Shown: piece after piece, positions 37,900 to 48,129 of the stretch
Position numbering within the stretch: position 1 is the stretch's first letter
How the letters are laid out: the number at the start of each line of letters is the position of its first letter
From: Plazaster borealis
Taxonomy: Eukaryota; Echinodermata; Asteroidea; Forcipulatida; Labidiasteridae
DNA length: 64,000 bases
Direction of reading: 5' to 3'
Assembly (NCBI GenBank): GCA_021014325.1
Contig: CM037461.1
Coordinates: 13,297,501 to 13,361,500 of the forward strand
Notes under the pieces: generated by a model
What the model was told of the DNA's origin: nothing
The model's database searches: none
What the model saw: the letters and a program-made list of their open reading frames with translations, nothing else
Translations under genes and position numbers: made by a program

Positions 37900-40392
37900 T
37901 TACTTCTTTGGTACAACACTTTTATTTAAGTTGGTTAGCCCTGCACAAATAGTTGTGATGTCATCAAGCATGTCAACCTGTGTGATAGGGAGGGTGGTTT
38001 GTAAAATTTTGAAAACTTTCATTCGTCCAATTACCCTCTCAACATGAATGCGAACTCTGGAGAGCTGCCGAGATGTATCAACTTCTTTTTTAGAAAGTTG
38101 TTTTTTGCCTTTTGTGAATGCTGGAATTCGTAACCTAGCTCCCACCATGGCGAGCTCTTCTTTAATATTAAATCCTCGGTCTGCCAATACTTCATCTCCA
38201 TGGTCAAGTTTTTGAAGAAAACCCGATGAGGCTACTAACTCTTTATCCGAAACCCGGCCAACCCATCCCTTTGATAAAAAACTAATAGCCCCACTTGGTG
38301 TTATAGCAATGAAATACTTAACAGTGTTGTTATGTTTATAATTTGACCATGTTTGACTTCGTGCAGTAAGATTTGTGGCCCTCTCAATAAAGATTTCAGT
38401 ACAATCAATGATTGCAACACACCGTTTGAATTTTTTCTTGAAACATTGTGGAAGGTGTTGACGAACTGCGATTCTGCTGGGCCATTGGATTGTTTGCTTC
38501 AAAACTAGGGCCATTTTCGGAATCCATGCTCTCATCAAACGAGAAATTATTGTTCTATGTACCTTGAATCTGTATGAAATGTCAGTATCCTTTAAACCAA
38601 GTCGAAGTTTCATTAGAACCATTAGCATCTGATCATGCCAACCAACTAATGTTTTGGACACCTTTTTCCACATCAATGCTCTTTGGCAAAGTAGGAGTAG
38701 CCACATGAATAATGCTGTGCTTGGCAAGCATGTGTAGAAAGTGAAGGCCTTGGGGTCGTCTTTAATTTGAGAATAACCAAAAACACTCTGTTTGAGAATC
38801 TTAACTTCAGCTCTTGCGGCCTCTAAGTCTGCTCGAAGGTTGTTCACTTCTTCGCTGTAGGCTATCTTCTCTTCTTCTAAGACCTCACACCTTAACTGAT
38901 TGGGATCATCATCATCATCTATTGTAAATAAATAAAAACAAACAGTCAGATACTACCTCACAGCATGGTTATAAGTGCACCATAAAGTTTTCATTACAGG
39001 TACTCGGGTACTTGTACGGTTTGAAGATAATTATAGCAGAAAGCTTCCCTTCAAATATTACTAACTGAGGTTCTGCAGTTTTTGAGAAATGAGTCAAACA
39101 AGTCACAAAATAATTTTATCTCAGTAAGATGAAATTATTTTAGCATGTAAAATCCTATTAACCAGTATTAAAAACGTATTAACCATAACTGGTTAATACG
39201 TTTTTACATGCAAAAACTGAGACGAAAATTATTTGTTTTACTCAATTTCAAAAACTACCACACCTCAGCATGGAGGTAGAAAGTAAAATTTCAAGGGAGG
39301 CTTTTACTATCATAATATTCAAACTGTGTAAGTTTAATGTAAATCTTTGGACATTGTGTTTTGTTAGGAAAAAGTACATACACCCTTTACAAAATCTCAC
39401 CATTGACTCCATCGCAGTTGTCCACTTGGCCTTCAAACTGCATTTGAAATAATATTTCAGCCACTTCTTGGGTGTCTTCATCTTGGCCCTGTACGAATTG
39501 AGATTCTGGTGCAGAATATGTCTCCCTTCTGCAGTTGAATCGGTTAAATCTGTCTAGTTTCTGGTCATCTAATGTCTGCTTGGATGTTTTTGAATGCGTG
39601 AAAATAGACGGAACAAAGTCAGCATCGCTCGAGTCATCTGAAGTTTTACCTAAAAGTTAAATTAATATCAATTAATAAAAATGCAAAGCATCTGCTCAAC
39701 AGCGTTGGGCTGTACGACATCTGAGTTATTATCTATTTTTTGTTTATTATTATAAATAAATAAAAATTATATCTTAACCCAACGGCAAGAAAAACCAGGT
39801 ATTGTAAATGGTGCAAATTGAAAAGAAACAAAAATCACTTTTGTTCCGTCGTGAATAATTGTTTTTCGATATTGTTCACCTTCCCTCTGCTTTTGACTAT
39901 CTGAAAATACATTAATGTGGGCACAATAATATTGGGTTTGGGCAAATTCCACGTTGAAAACCACCGACTACAAACGATGTAATTTGTGGGCAACGGGAAA
40001 ACACTATGCGACCTGGGAAAGTCATGATGAAGGGAGAACTTGCGGGCATCAGCCCGCACCAAACCCTGGACCCTTCGACCGAAGTGTGGTAGGTTTCTTT
40101 TTTCCAATTCACCACTTCATTTCTCAATAAATCATAATTTACATGCTTGTTCAAAAAAGAGACTTAATCACGAACCTGTTATGAAATGATCGCTGCATAT
40201 CCTGGCAAGACTTATCTGATGGTCAGGCCAATTTTCCCGACGGATGGCAAGTAACCAAAGATGACGTTTTTCCCGTTTGAGTGGTGTGCGACCTGATGGA
40301 ATTCTGTAAAACTGAATCCGTTTTCCTTCGGCATTTCTTTGATTAACCTTTGTTCGGTTTGCACATCCAACGGCACAGCAAGAATCTGGCAT
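37900..40392 (-). CDS. THAP-domain DDE transposase, ISL2EU/Harbinger-like, apparently intact
   Basis: Three exons join in phase. Exon 1 is 40392-40176, exon 2 is 39649-39401 (acceptor CTTTTAG, donor GTGAGA) and exon 3 is 38918-37900. They give 494 residues with no stop or frameshift. Exon 1 is a THAP zinc finger, starting MPDSCCAVGC, with RRENW and a closing CSDHF. The donor of exon 1, GTTCGT, is weak. Exon 2 has the DADFVPSIF linker. Residues about 165-200 look like a coiled coil. A helix-turn-helix (LKDTDISYRF..R.IISRLM) lies near 264-284. A DDE_Tnp_4 type core follows with IIDCTE (D327), LADRGF (D402) and HVERVIGRMK (E449). It would bind transposon ends and cut and paste DNA in the nucleus. 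It is either a live element or a domesticated copy; the sequence cannot decide. Confidence 0.8.
39078..39256. mobile_element. Palindromic MITE in the transposase intron, about 180 bp
   Basis: The two halves are imperfect inverted copies. AGTTTTTGAGAAATGAGT at 39078 pairs with ACTCAATTTCAAAAACT ending 39256, and ATAATTTTATCTCAGT pairs with ACTGAGACGAAAATTAT. The centre is a perfect 16-bp stem, 39170-39185 against 39190-39205, with a TAAC loop. The element lies in the intron between the linker exon and the DDE exon and keeps both splice sites intact. Confidence 0.7.
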
Positions 40393-40534
40393 GGCTACGT
40401 GTGAATTATTTAACACTCTGGCAATGAATTTTAGACAAATTCTCTGGAAACTTCGAGAGCAACAAATGTCTTTGAGACACGATGTTGAAAATGGCATCTA
40501 CTGTCCACGCAATGTGCCTCGATTTGTACATAAA

Positions 40535-41332
40535 CACATACCTGCCAACCATTCCGATTTTGGCGTAATCATTACGGAAATACGAGCTGTGTTACGGATT
40601 ACGAATCACTCATCCTTTATTACGCATTTCCTCAAAATCATGTACATTGTTAATTTAATACAGTGATTTATGAATATTTTGAACGGTATGCTGTATCAAT
40701 TATTTATCTGTCTTGTTTTCCAAGCAATATACATGTATTTGTCGCGTAAAAAAAACGCGTAAAATGCTTCGCATTGGTCTTTCATTAGAGCCGTTGTTAA
40801 TTTTTCGTCTAGCGCGATTGCCATTATACATGTACTTCAATGCCATTGTTCCATTTCATCAAGAGAGGGCGCTTTACTAAAAGCTGTATTAAAAAGCCAA
40901 CACCTTGAGACAAGACTAGGCTTACATGGTTTTCCCACACGACGTACGTTGTGTGTGTGTGTGTGTTCTTTTGCGACAAGTAAATAATATGGGCAGTCTG
41001 ACCATGGGTCCGACGGGGACGCACCGCGCTAGTGGAATTACTCTAAGGAATGCTACAAAAATATCTTGAAAATGAGGATGCACAACACATTGTTACAATG
41101 TAAGAATTATGGCCTATGTTTCTGTGAATGTTTTGTCTACGCTGCAGTTTATTTTTTAAAGCCTTTTAACGTTCGTAATGGTGGCCCAAAATCCGGACAC
41201 AATTTTTCTCGCTTTTTTAAATATTTTTTTTAGGGTGCACATTCAGGGTGCATACTTTTTGTAAGAATCACATGATTTTGCTTGATTTTGCTTGATTCCT
41301 CTTTTTCATTTCTCGAAGTTGGCAGATATGTG
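40535..41332. mobile_element. Candidate transposon bounded by CACATAYCTGCCAAC inverted ends
   Basis: CACATACCTGCCAAC at 40535-40549 is an inverted copy of GTTGGCAGATATGTG at 41318-41332 (14 of 15 bases). The 798-bp span contains a (GT)n run near 40949-40965 and no recognised gene. It lies upstream of the THAP exon on that gene's promoter side. The pairing is short enough to need confirmation. Confidence 0.4.
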
Positions 41333-41560
41333 AACACCGCGTTGGTCATTCCGGGCGCGCATGTTTATTGCCTGCCGGAAGTAGGTTTCCGATTACTTTC
41401 CCACGGTTTTGTAAACAAGGGTAACATGGTCTATATGGAGTGCAGCGAGTAGGTGGACGTCTTTCAGAATCGCTCCCCCGAATGTTACCAAAATTAATTA
41501 AATCTCGCCATAATCATACAGTCTTCACTGCAAATTTCATCAACTGGTCATATTTCAAAC

Positions 41561-42451
41561 ATGTCAGACTCAACTGAATCACCCAAAACATCTAAGACAA
41601 GCAAGAAAAGAGCTTCTAAACGAGGCCAAAATGTGCAGCCCTCGGAGATGAGCACCTCAGCGCATGATGGCGCTGATTACAACTGTGCTTGCGTGGGCCA
41701 CATCACCACAATCAACACAAAGCTGGACAAAATATTATCATCACTAGACTCAATGGATTCCAGACTTACCGGTCTTGAAGTCAAACTTCATGAAGTTGTT
41801 GCAAAAACACAAACTCAAAATGCCGAAATTGAAGACCTTAAATCGGCAATGCCCGAGGTGGAAAATTGGAGGAAGACCATCCTTCCACACATCAACCGTC
41901 GCCACGATGCCAACTACGATGAAATCTCTGTCCTGAAGAACCAGATAGACGATCTTCAAAATCGTAGCCGACGCAACAATATCATCTTATATTGAATTCC
42001 AGAGGGTTCAGAGGGAGACCAAAAATGTGAGCATTTTTTGTCTGATTTCATCACAGATCACATGCAGCTAGATGGTGGCCGAGACATTGAAATTGAAAGG
42101 GCCCACCGTACCCCTGGACGTCGAGCAACCGCTAGTTCCTCATCACGACCCCGGCCAATTCACTGCAAACTACTTCGTTCTGGTGATCGTGAGTACATCC
42201 TAAAAAATGCATCAAAATGCCTCCGAAATAAAACATTCCAGAAGTCAAAAGTTTTCATCACAGACGATGTCACTGAACGAGTTCGACACACAAGAAAACG
42301 ATTGAGAGAAAATGAGCTACAGGAAATTCGTAACGACGACAGAGTGCATTTTGCGTACATTCCTTTCTCTATTCCACCTGTAATTAAGTTCAAACTACAC
42401 ACGGGCGCATTCAAGACACATCGACCAGGGGACGATATATCATTTCATTGA
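41561..42451 (+). pseudogene. LINE ORF1 protein with one in-frame stop
   Basis: The frame from ATG at 41561 stays in one register to the stop at 42451, broken by a single TGA at 41993-41995. The first half has a basic Lys/Ser/Thr-rich start, then a long coiled coil (LDKILSSLDSMDSRL..VLKNQIDDLQNRSRR). RRNNIILY precedes the stop codon. The second half (DIEIERAHRTPGRR..RPIHCKL) fits the RNA-binding half of L1-like ORF1 proteins that coat LINE RNA. The stop sits exactly at the border of the two halves. Confidence 0.75.
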
Positions 42452-42535
42452 TTCCAACTATTCTTCCAACCTTACCACTGCACAGCTGAGTATTCTATGT
42501 ATTTAACACCAATTCATTGATATCTCGCTATAACC

Positions 42536-44702
42536 ATGAGTTTCAATCAGTTCAATTACTGTTATAATATGTTCAATTGTTATATGTTGTTTCTGTGTTT
42601 GGCTATGCGTGTTTTACAAGTAACCTCGGTCCGATTATACTCATCACCTAGTTGTTTGGCTAAATTGTTAAGTTACAACAAACAAATAAATAGTGAAGCT
42701 GTTCTGAGCCCCAGTATTGACCCAGATTTAAATTTTGAAACACCTAACATAAGCTGTGAGTACTATGACCATTGCAGATTCCTCAATTACTTTAATGCAA
42801 ATACTGGTTTGAAACTCTTGCATATGAATGCACGTAGTTTACAAAAAAATGTTTCACATATTATTAACTATATTAACCTCTTAAAAGATTGTTTTTCTGT
42901 CATTGGAATATCAGAAACCTGGCTAACGGATATTAATGACCCCCTGATCCAAATTGACAATTATTCCATTGAAGGCTCTTGTAGGAAAAATAAAAGGGGT
43001 TGAGGGATAGCGTTGTATATTAAGCATGGAGTCGCTTATAAGTAATGATTTGTTTATTAATAATTCTGATATTGAATCATGTTTCATAGAGGTTGTGAAT
43101 ACTTCCCACATAAATATTATTATTGGGGTCTTATATAGACCACCCAGTGCTTCATGTAGTAGATTCATAGATCATTTGAATGACATTTTGGGTAAATTAA
43201 ACAATGAAAATAAAAAATGCTACATTATGGGAGACTTTAATATTAACTTACTGGAATGCGAAACAGACAATGCAGTACAAAACTTTGCTGATACTCTAGC
43301 TTCTCAATCCTTCTTTCCAACAATAACGAAACCAACAAGAATAACTGAGGGGACTGCAACATTGACTGATAATATTCTTACAAATGATTTTGTGAATCAC
43401 ACTACTGGTATTCTGGAAACTGACATAAGTGACCATTTACCAGTATTTCTTATTGCCGATTTAATGCACATTAATGTAAAAACCAAACAGATTTATAAAA
43501 AGCGTCACATTACCAAAAATAGTAGCCAACACTTATTAATTCACGACTTAAGTACAAGTGAGTGGAATGTTACGGCTGCACAGAATAATGTGCATGATGT
43601 ATATATGATTTTTTTTGGACACATTAAATAAATTGATGATAAAACTTCCCCCCTAAAAGAAGTTAAATGCAGGTATAATAGATGTAAATCACCATGGCTA
43701 TCTGCTGGTATCTCTAATTCAATCAGGAGGAAAAACTTTCTATATAAAAAATTCTTTAAAAACGCAACCCTGCAAAATAAATCAACTTATACTCTGTATA
43801 AAAACAAATTAAATTCTTTAATTAGAACATCTAAACAGAGGTATTTTAGTTCCCAATTCGAAACTAGAAAGGGAAATGTCAAAGGTACTTGGAATGTTAT
43901 AAATTCGATCTTAAATAAAGGAAAACACAAACCAAACCCTTCCTGCATTATTCAAGATGGTGTGACAATTGAAGGTGACAATGAAATTAGCAATGCATTC
44001 AATGATTATTTTGTTAGTGTCGGTGCTAAACTTGCCAGTAAGCTCCCACCATGTAACACTGCATTTGAGTCGTTTCTTGATGGTAAATGTCACAATTCTC
44101 TTTTTCTGAGCCCAATTACACAAGAAGAAATCATCGACGTTCTTAGCAATCTTCCTTCTGGTAAAGCCACAGGCTGTGACTCACTAAGCCCTATTGTTAT
44201 TAAACAAGCAAGGTATTCCTTGGCAAAACACCTTGCTGAGATCTTCAATATGTCTTTAACTCATGGAGTATTTCCTGATGGTCTTAAGATAGCTCAAGTT
44301 ACTCCAATTCATAAAGGTGTTGATAGGAATGTTACTGGGAACTATCGACCCATATCAGTTCTATCGACATTCTCGAAGACCTTTGAAAAACTAATGTATG
44401 CAAGACTAATAGGCTTTTTATGTCAGCATAACCTTCTCTCTGAATCTCAATTTGGTTTTAGAAAAAATCACTCTGCGGAGTTAGCAACCTCCTTTTTAAC
44501 AAACAAACTGCTCGAAGGCATTGAAGACGGAAACATTTCTATTGGCGTATTTCTGGACCTTTCCAAGGCCTTTGACACGGTTAACCATAACATTTTGATA
44601 CATAAATTACCACTTATTACATACAAAATTGCTATTAATCAATTATTTATATTGCTTATACAATGTAATAGCCTACTTTACCATAAATATGTCATTGTAT
44701 AA
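42536..44702 (+). pseudogene. LINE ORF2 remnant: endonuclease and N-terminal reverse transcriptase
   Basis: Endonuclease motifs appear in order: LLHMNARSLQKN, VIGISETWL, GVLYRPPSAS, YIMGDFNINLL and ISDHLPVF. Breaks are a TGA at 43001-43003, a one-base frameshift near 43042 and a TAA at 43629-43631. From 43632 the frame stays open to 44702. It covers the start of the reverse transcriptase (LPSGKATGCDSLSP, ITPIH-like VTPIHKG, GNYRPISVLS, SQFGFRKNHS, FLDLSKAFDTVNH). The catalytic FADD-type block and the C-terminal domain are absent, so the copy cannot be active. Confidence 0.8.
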
Positions 44703-44766
44703 CTGAATGTAATGTTAAACTCTGTACTTGAATTATGTGTGATGAATGGACAACGATGAAATAAAT

Positions 44767-44768
<2 letters not shown>

Positions 44769-44820
<52 letters not shown>
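44769..44820 (+). repeat. (AAT)n microsatellite, LINE 3' tail
   Basis: About 17 AAT units follow ATGAAATAAATGTT. The position at the end of the LINE 3' region suggests it is the element's own simple-repeat tail. The tail at 36078-36091 of the other LINE copy has the same type. Confidence 0.85.
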
Positions 44821-44821
<1 letters not shown>

Positions 44822-46954
44822 TAGTAACAAAGAGAACGGGTTTTACAACTGCGATTCTCTCTGTTGACACTTCACACATATTCAACTTTTCTCAAGAAGA
44901 ACTAATTAAATACAGCTTTTCACACTCCCTGTGGCAAATTAAGACATAACACGTATAAATATACAACTGATAAAACACAATACAAAAATGCTCACGAAAT
45001 TTATTATACAAAGTTATGGTACCAATTATCAATCTAAAACTAAAATGTAAGTGGGACATAAATTAGCAAATGAAACAATTCCGAATAGTCAGTAGGCCTG
45101 TAGTCTTATTATTTCTTCATATCAAGTGATAGAAAGTTCAGTCATCAACGATAAGTATTGACAGAAAACAGAAATGATAATTTTAACAAAACTTACCTAA
45201 ACGATGGAGGTTCGATGTGTCAATTTTATCAACGGGGTGAGGGGTGAAACGATAGAGTACGGACATCTAGATGGTGATGAATAAATCAAGCCACTTGGTA
45301 TAACGAAACGCAGAGATCGTTGTGCAGACTTAGAATACAACACGAGACACTGGCTAATTATAGCGGTCAACGATGTGTACTATCATTGGCTAGACATAAG
45401 ACCGCAGCACTTTTCATAATGCACAATTATTGTTCCGCCTTGGAAGGACACTAGCATAACATATTGCTAAAATGCACCTATATCTTGTAGCATGTTTGTA
45501 AATGCACGATAAATGCAATATGTAAAGAATAATCCAATTACAGTAATTACAGATTGTACTAGCTAGATTGCCAGTAATAGGGTCATGGTACCACTTTAAT
45601 TGGCGTAAGGATATTCTGTACTGGTGGTTTTGTGACGGAGAACTTAAAACTTGCAAATAAAGCTCATGGAAATTGTTCTATAAACTGTTTTGTTTAAGGT
45701 GCTATGTATCAGTTTAAAGCAAATTTGCAAAATTATTTTGTTTTCCATCACTAGTTGTCTACTTGGTAATTATATGAATAGAAAGATATCATGTTACGTT
45801 TCAAAATTCACCCAAGGGGTACAAATCGCGATTTAAACTTTGAAACGGAAGCTTAACTAGCACGTTGATATAATATTAATTCAAAGAACTTTTAGAATAC
45901 GTTAATTTGCCAACGTTTTCGTTGAATGTGTATTCTACGTTTTATTAAAGTTTAAGTGCGTGACATGCAGCAGGAATTCTGAAAACTACAAAAAATAGAT
46001 CCATTGCATGACGTGGCGAGGGTCAGATTGAAACTGAAGTGTAGGACGGGGTGTAACATTCACGGGCTGATGGATTTTGACAATTCTTTAACGACAATAA
46101 GCTTACACGATGCAACAATTAATCATATAAACGTTTACCGCTAATAACGGGCGAAAAATCACCAAAATAAACACATTGATTATTTACAGCAGTAATCCCT
46201 GGTTGATGATTACAACTTTTTAGAGGAGATCTCGGTGCGTAACTTCTGCAGAAAGGGGAACTAATAAAGTTTGCCGTTTGCCCATAAGAAAGAAGAAAGA
46301 ATCAAAAAAAGTTAAAATCCAAATGCCGTGTTAGGCTCGTATTGTTAAACATGTCGTATTGTGAACTCGAAACGATGCGTCCTTGAATATTTAACTTTCA
46401 ACTAGGTAAGGCGGACAATACTTATCTCTTTATTTAAAATTAATTTGGGAGATATGTTTTAAAGCAATCGTGTACTTGTTGAATAAGATCAACAAAAATA
46501 CAAATTATAATATCTGAACACCATTATCACTTTATGATTGTACGATGGGGTCTTTACAATTATAGCGCCCTCTTCTGTTAGGTGTTCGCCAATATCTAGG
46601 CGATATATTCTATTAAATTTACTGTTAAACAATCTAAAGACTGTGATAACGGTTGTCAACTTATTCATTATTTGATATTAAAAAAATAAGAGACAACGTA
46701 TGATTGCAATTAAACATTATACACGAGTTCAGGGAATTTATTTTTTTCGCATAAATCAAACTGTACATTTTTAGCAAATAAAGCAAACTGTACCAGCACA
46801 AACTATATTTTCTTTCAATCTTTGCCTCATGTGACGGATTGAGCGATAATTTATTATTTTCCTAAACATTTTGTTCCCTTTGTCGATTAAACATATGATT
46901 ATATCTCATAAGAACAATTAACAATTTTGCCTACAATTTTGAATTTGTTTAGGG
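44822..46954. other. Intergenic, no supported gene
   Basis: AT-rich DNA. One 80-residue minus-strand frame at 45414-45656 has no recognisable domain. TAGCGCCCTCTTCTG near 46563 resembles a GAGGGCGC motif seen elsewhere in the window. Nothing else structured was found. Confidence 0.4.
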
Positions 46955-47118
46955 AGACGGTCCCAGGGAAATCTGTCCCCCCGGAGATTCTGTCCCCATA
47001 CGGGAAATTAACATTGGCTGGAGGAGGAGGATTCAAAAGGTGGCGCTATCAAAAGTAGTTTGTACACAGTTCGCTGTATTGGGGGACAGAATCTCCAGGG
47101 GGACAGAATCTCCTGCCA
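46955..47118. repeat. Inverted-repeat element built of GGGGACAGAATCTCC
   Basis: GGAGATTCTGTCCCC at 46983-46997 is a perfect inverted copy of GGGGACAGAATCTCC at 47082-47096. Each side has a second copy: GGGAAATCTGTCCCC on the left and GGGGGACAGAATCTCC on the right. The four motifs flank an 85-bp core with GGAGGAGGAGG and GGTGGCGC. This is probably a short MITE of about 160 bp. Confidence 0.6.
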
Positions 47119-47179
47119 CAATGGCAATATATTTTTAAACTAAATTGTTTTCATTTTTTTTCATTTATCAAGTTGACAG

Positions 47180-47911
47180 CTTACAATTGTCATTATAGTC
47201 CAAAAATTGCTATCGAAACAGGATTTTAAGTAACACATTTTTCTTTTAACATTTTTTCCTCTAAATATTGTGAAAAACATGATCCAAATATACGAATGAA
47301 TCTAATTTTTTAGACCAACAATAACACAATTTTATTGATAAATTCAAGTTAATTGTTAGCAATATATCCCATACTAATTTGTCATGTTTGAGTTTCAAGG
47401 GATACAACAATCTATCCCCTCCTCTTTTTCGCTTGGTTTGAGCAGCAAAGGATACAAAAATGTATCCCTTATACTTTTCGGCTAGGCCTGAGCAAGAAGA
47501 GATAGAAAATTCTATCTCCTCCTCTTTTTGTCTAGGTTTGAGCAGCAAAGGATACAAAAATCTACCCCTTTTTTTCGGCTGGGTTTTAGGAACAAAGAAT
47601 ACAACAATCTACCCCCTTACTTAAATTAGTACCACTCGAACCACAACTAAATTCTTTTTGTTGTCAGTTTTCTTAATAATGAAGTATAGGCCTACATTGT
47701 AAATAAAAAGCGTATTTTTATTTGATATTATGATGCAATAATAGTTGGGAGTACAGCATGTTGCAAATTTGTTTGCTAACATAATGGTATTAATCAAAAG
47801 ACTGTTAACAATATTTTTTAAAGTGCACCCGATTCTTAATTTGTTCCTCCAGCAATATTTTATGAATAAAATGTAGATGATTTTAGCATTTTGAAAAAAG
47901 CTTCAGAAAAG
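47180..47911. repeat. Dispersed repeat family, copy 2, with ~49-bp tandem units
   Basis: This is the partner of 32480-33165. Between about 47388 and 47620 it carries four to five units of about 49 bp, each with AGCAAAGGATACAAAAATCTAT then CCCCTCCTCTTTTTCGGCTAGG. The other copy has about two such units. Flanking blocks (TTTTAAGTAACACATTTTTC on the left, CCAGCAATATTTTATGAATA on the right) match between copies, so the tandem part has changed in number inside a conserved frame. Confidence 0.65.
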
Positions 47912-48129
47912 TTTGCTACATATTACCCCCAAAAGTGAAAAATGAAAAATTGTAGACAAAAATGAACCGGTTGTTTAAGCCACAGAAAGCAGCCAATACT
48001 TGTATATTATACAAAGCGTAACAGTTTGTAAATAATTGTTTCTTTTTAACTTGATTATTACTGTTGTAGTGGGTAATTAGGTTTAGAGTGCTCAATCGCA
48101 ATGTATAAGAATTAATAATGACAGTGAGA

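Larger units (their letters stand above)
41400..44820 (+). mobile_element. LINE (jockey/CR1-type), full 5' part, internally deleted
   Basis: The element has ORF1 (41561-42451), ORF2 (42536-44702) and a 3' tail ending in (AAT)n at about 44769-44820. ORF2 has an endonuclease and the first part of a reverse transcriptase. After the LDLSKAFDTVNHNILIHKL block it jumps straight into 3' UTR-like AT-rich DNA. The middle and end of ORF2 are therefore deleted. The 5' limit is approximate. Confidence 0.8.

Noticed and set aside
39767..40154. Minus-strand frames between the THAP and linker exons
   Set aside because: The THAP exon joins directly and in phase to the linker exon at 39649, which has the expected DADFVPSIF-type sequence. 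These frames fall in the intron and look unlike any THAP partner.
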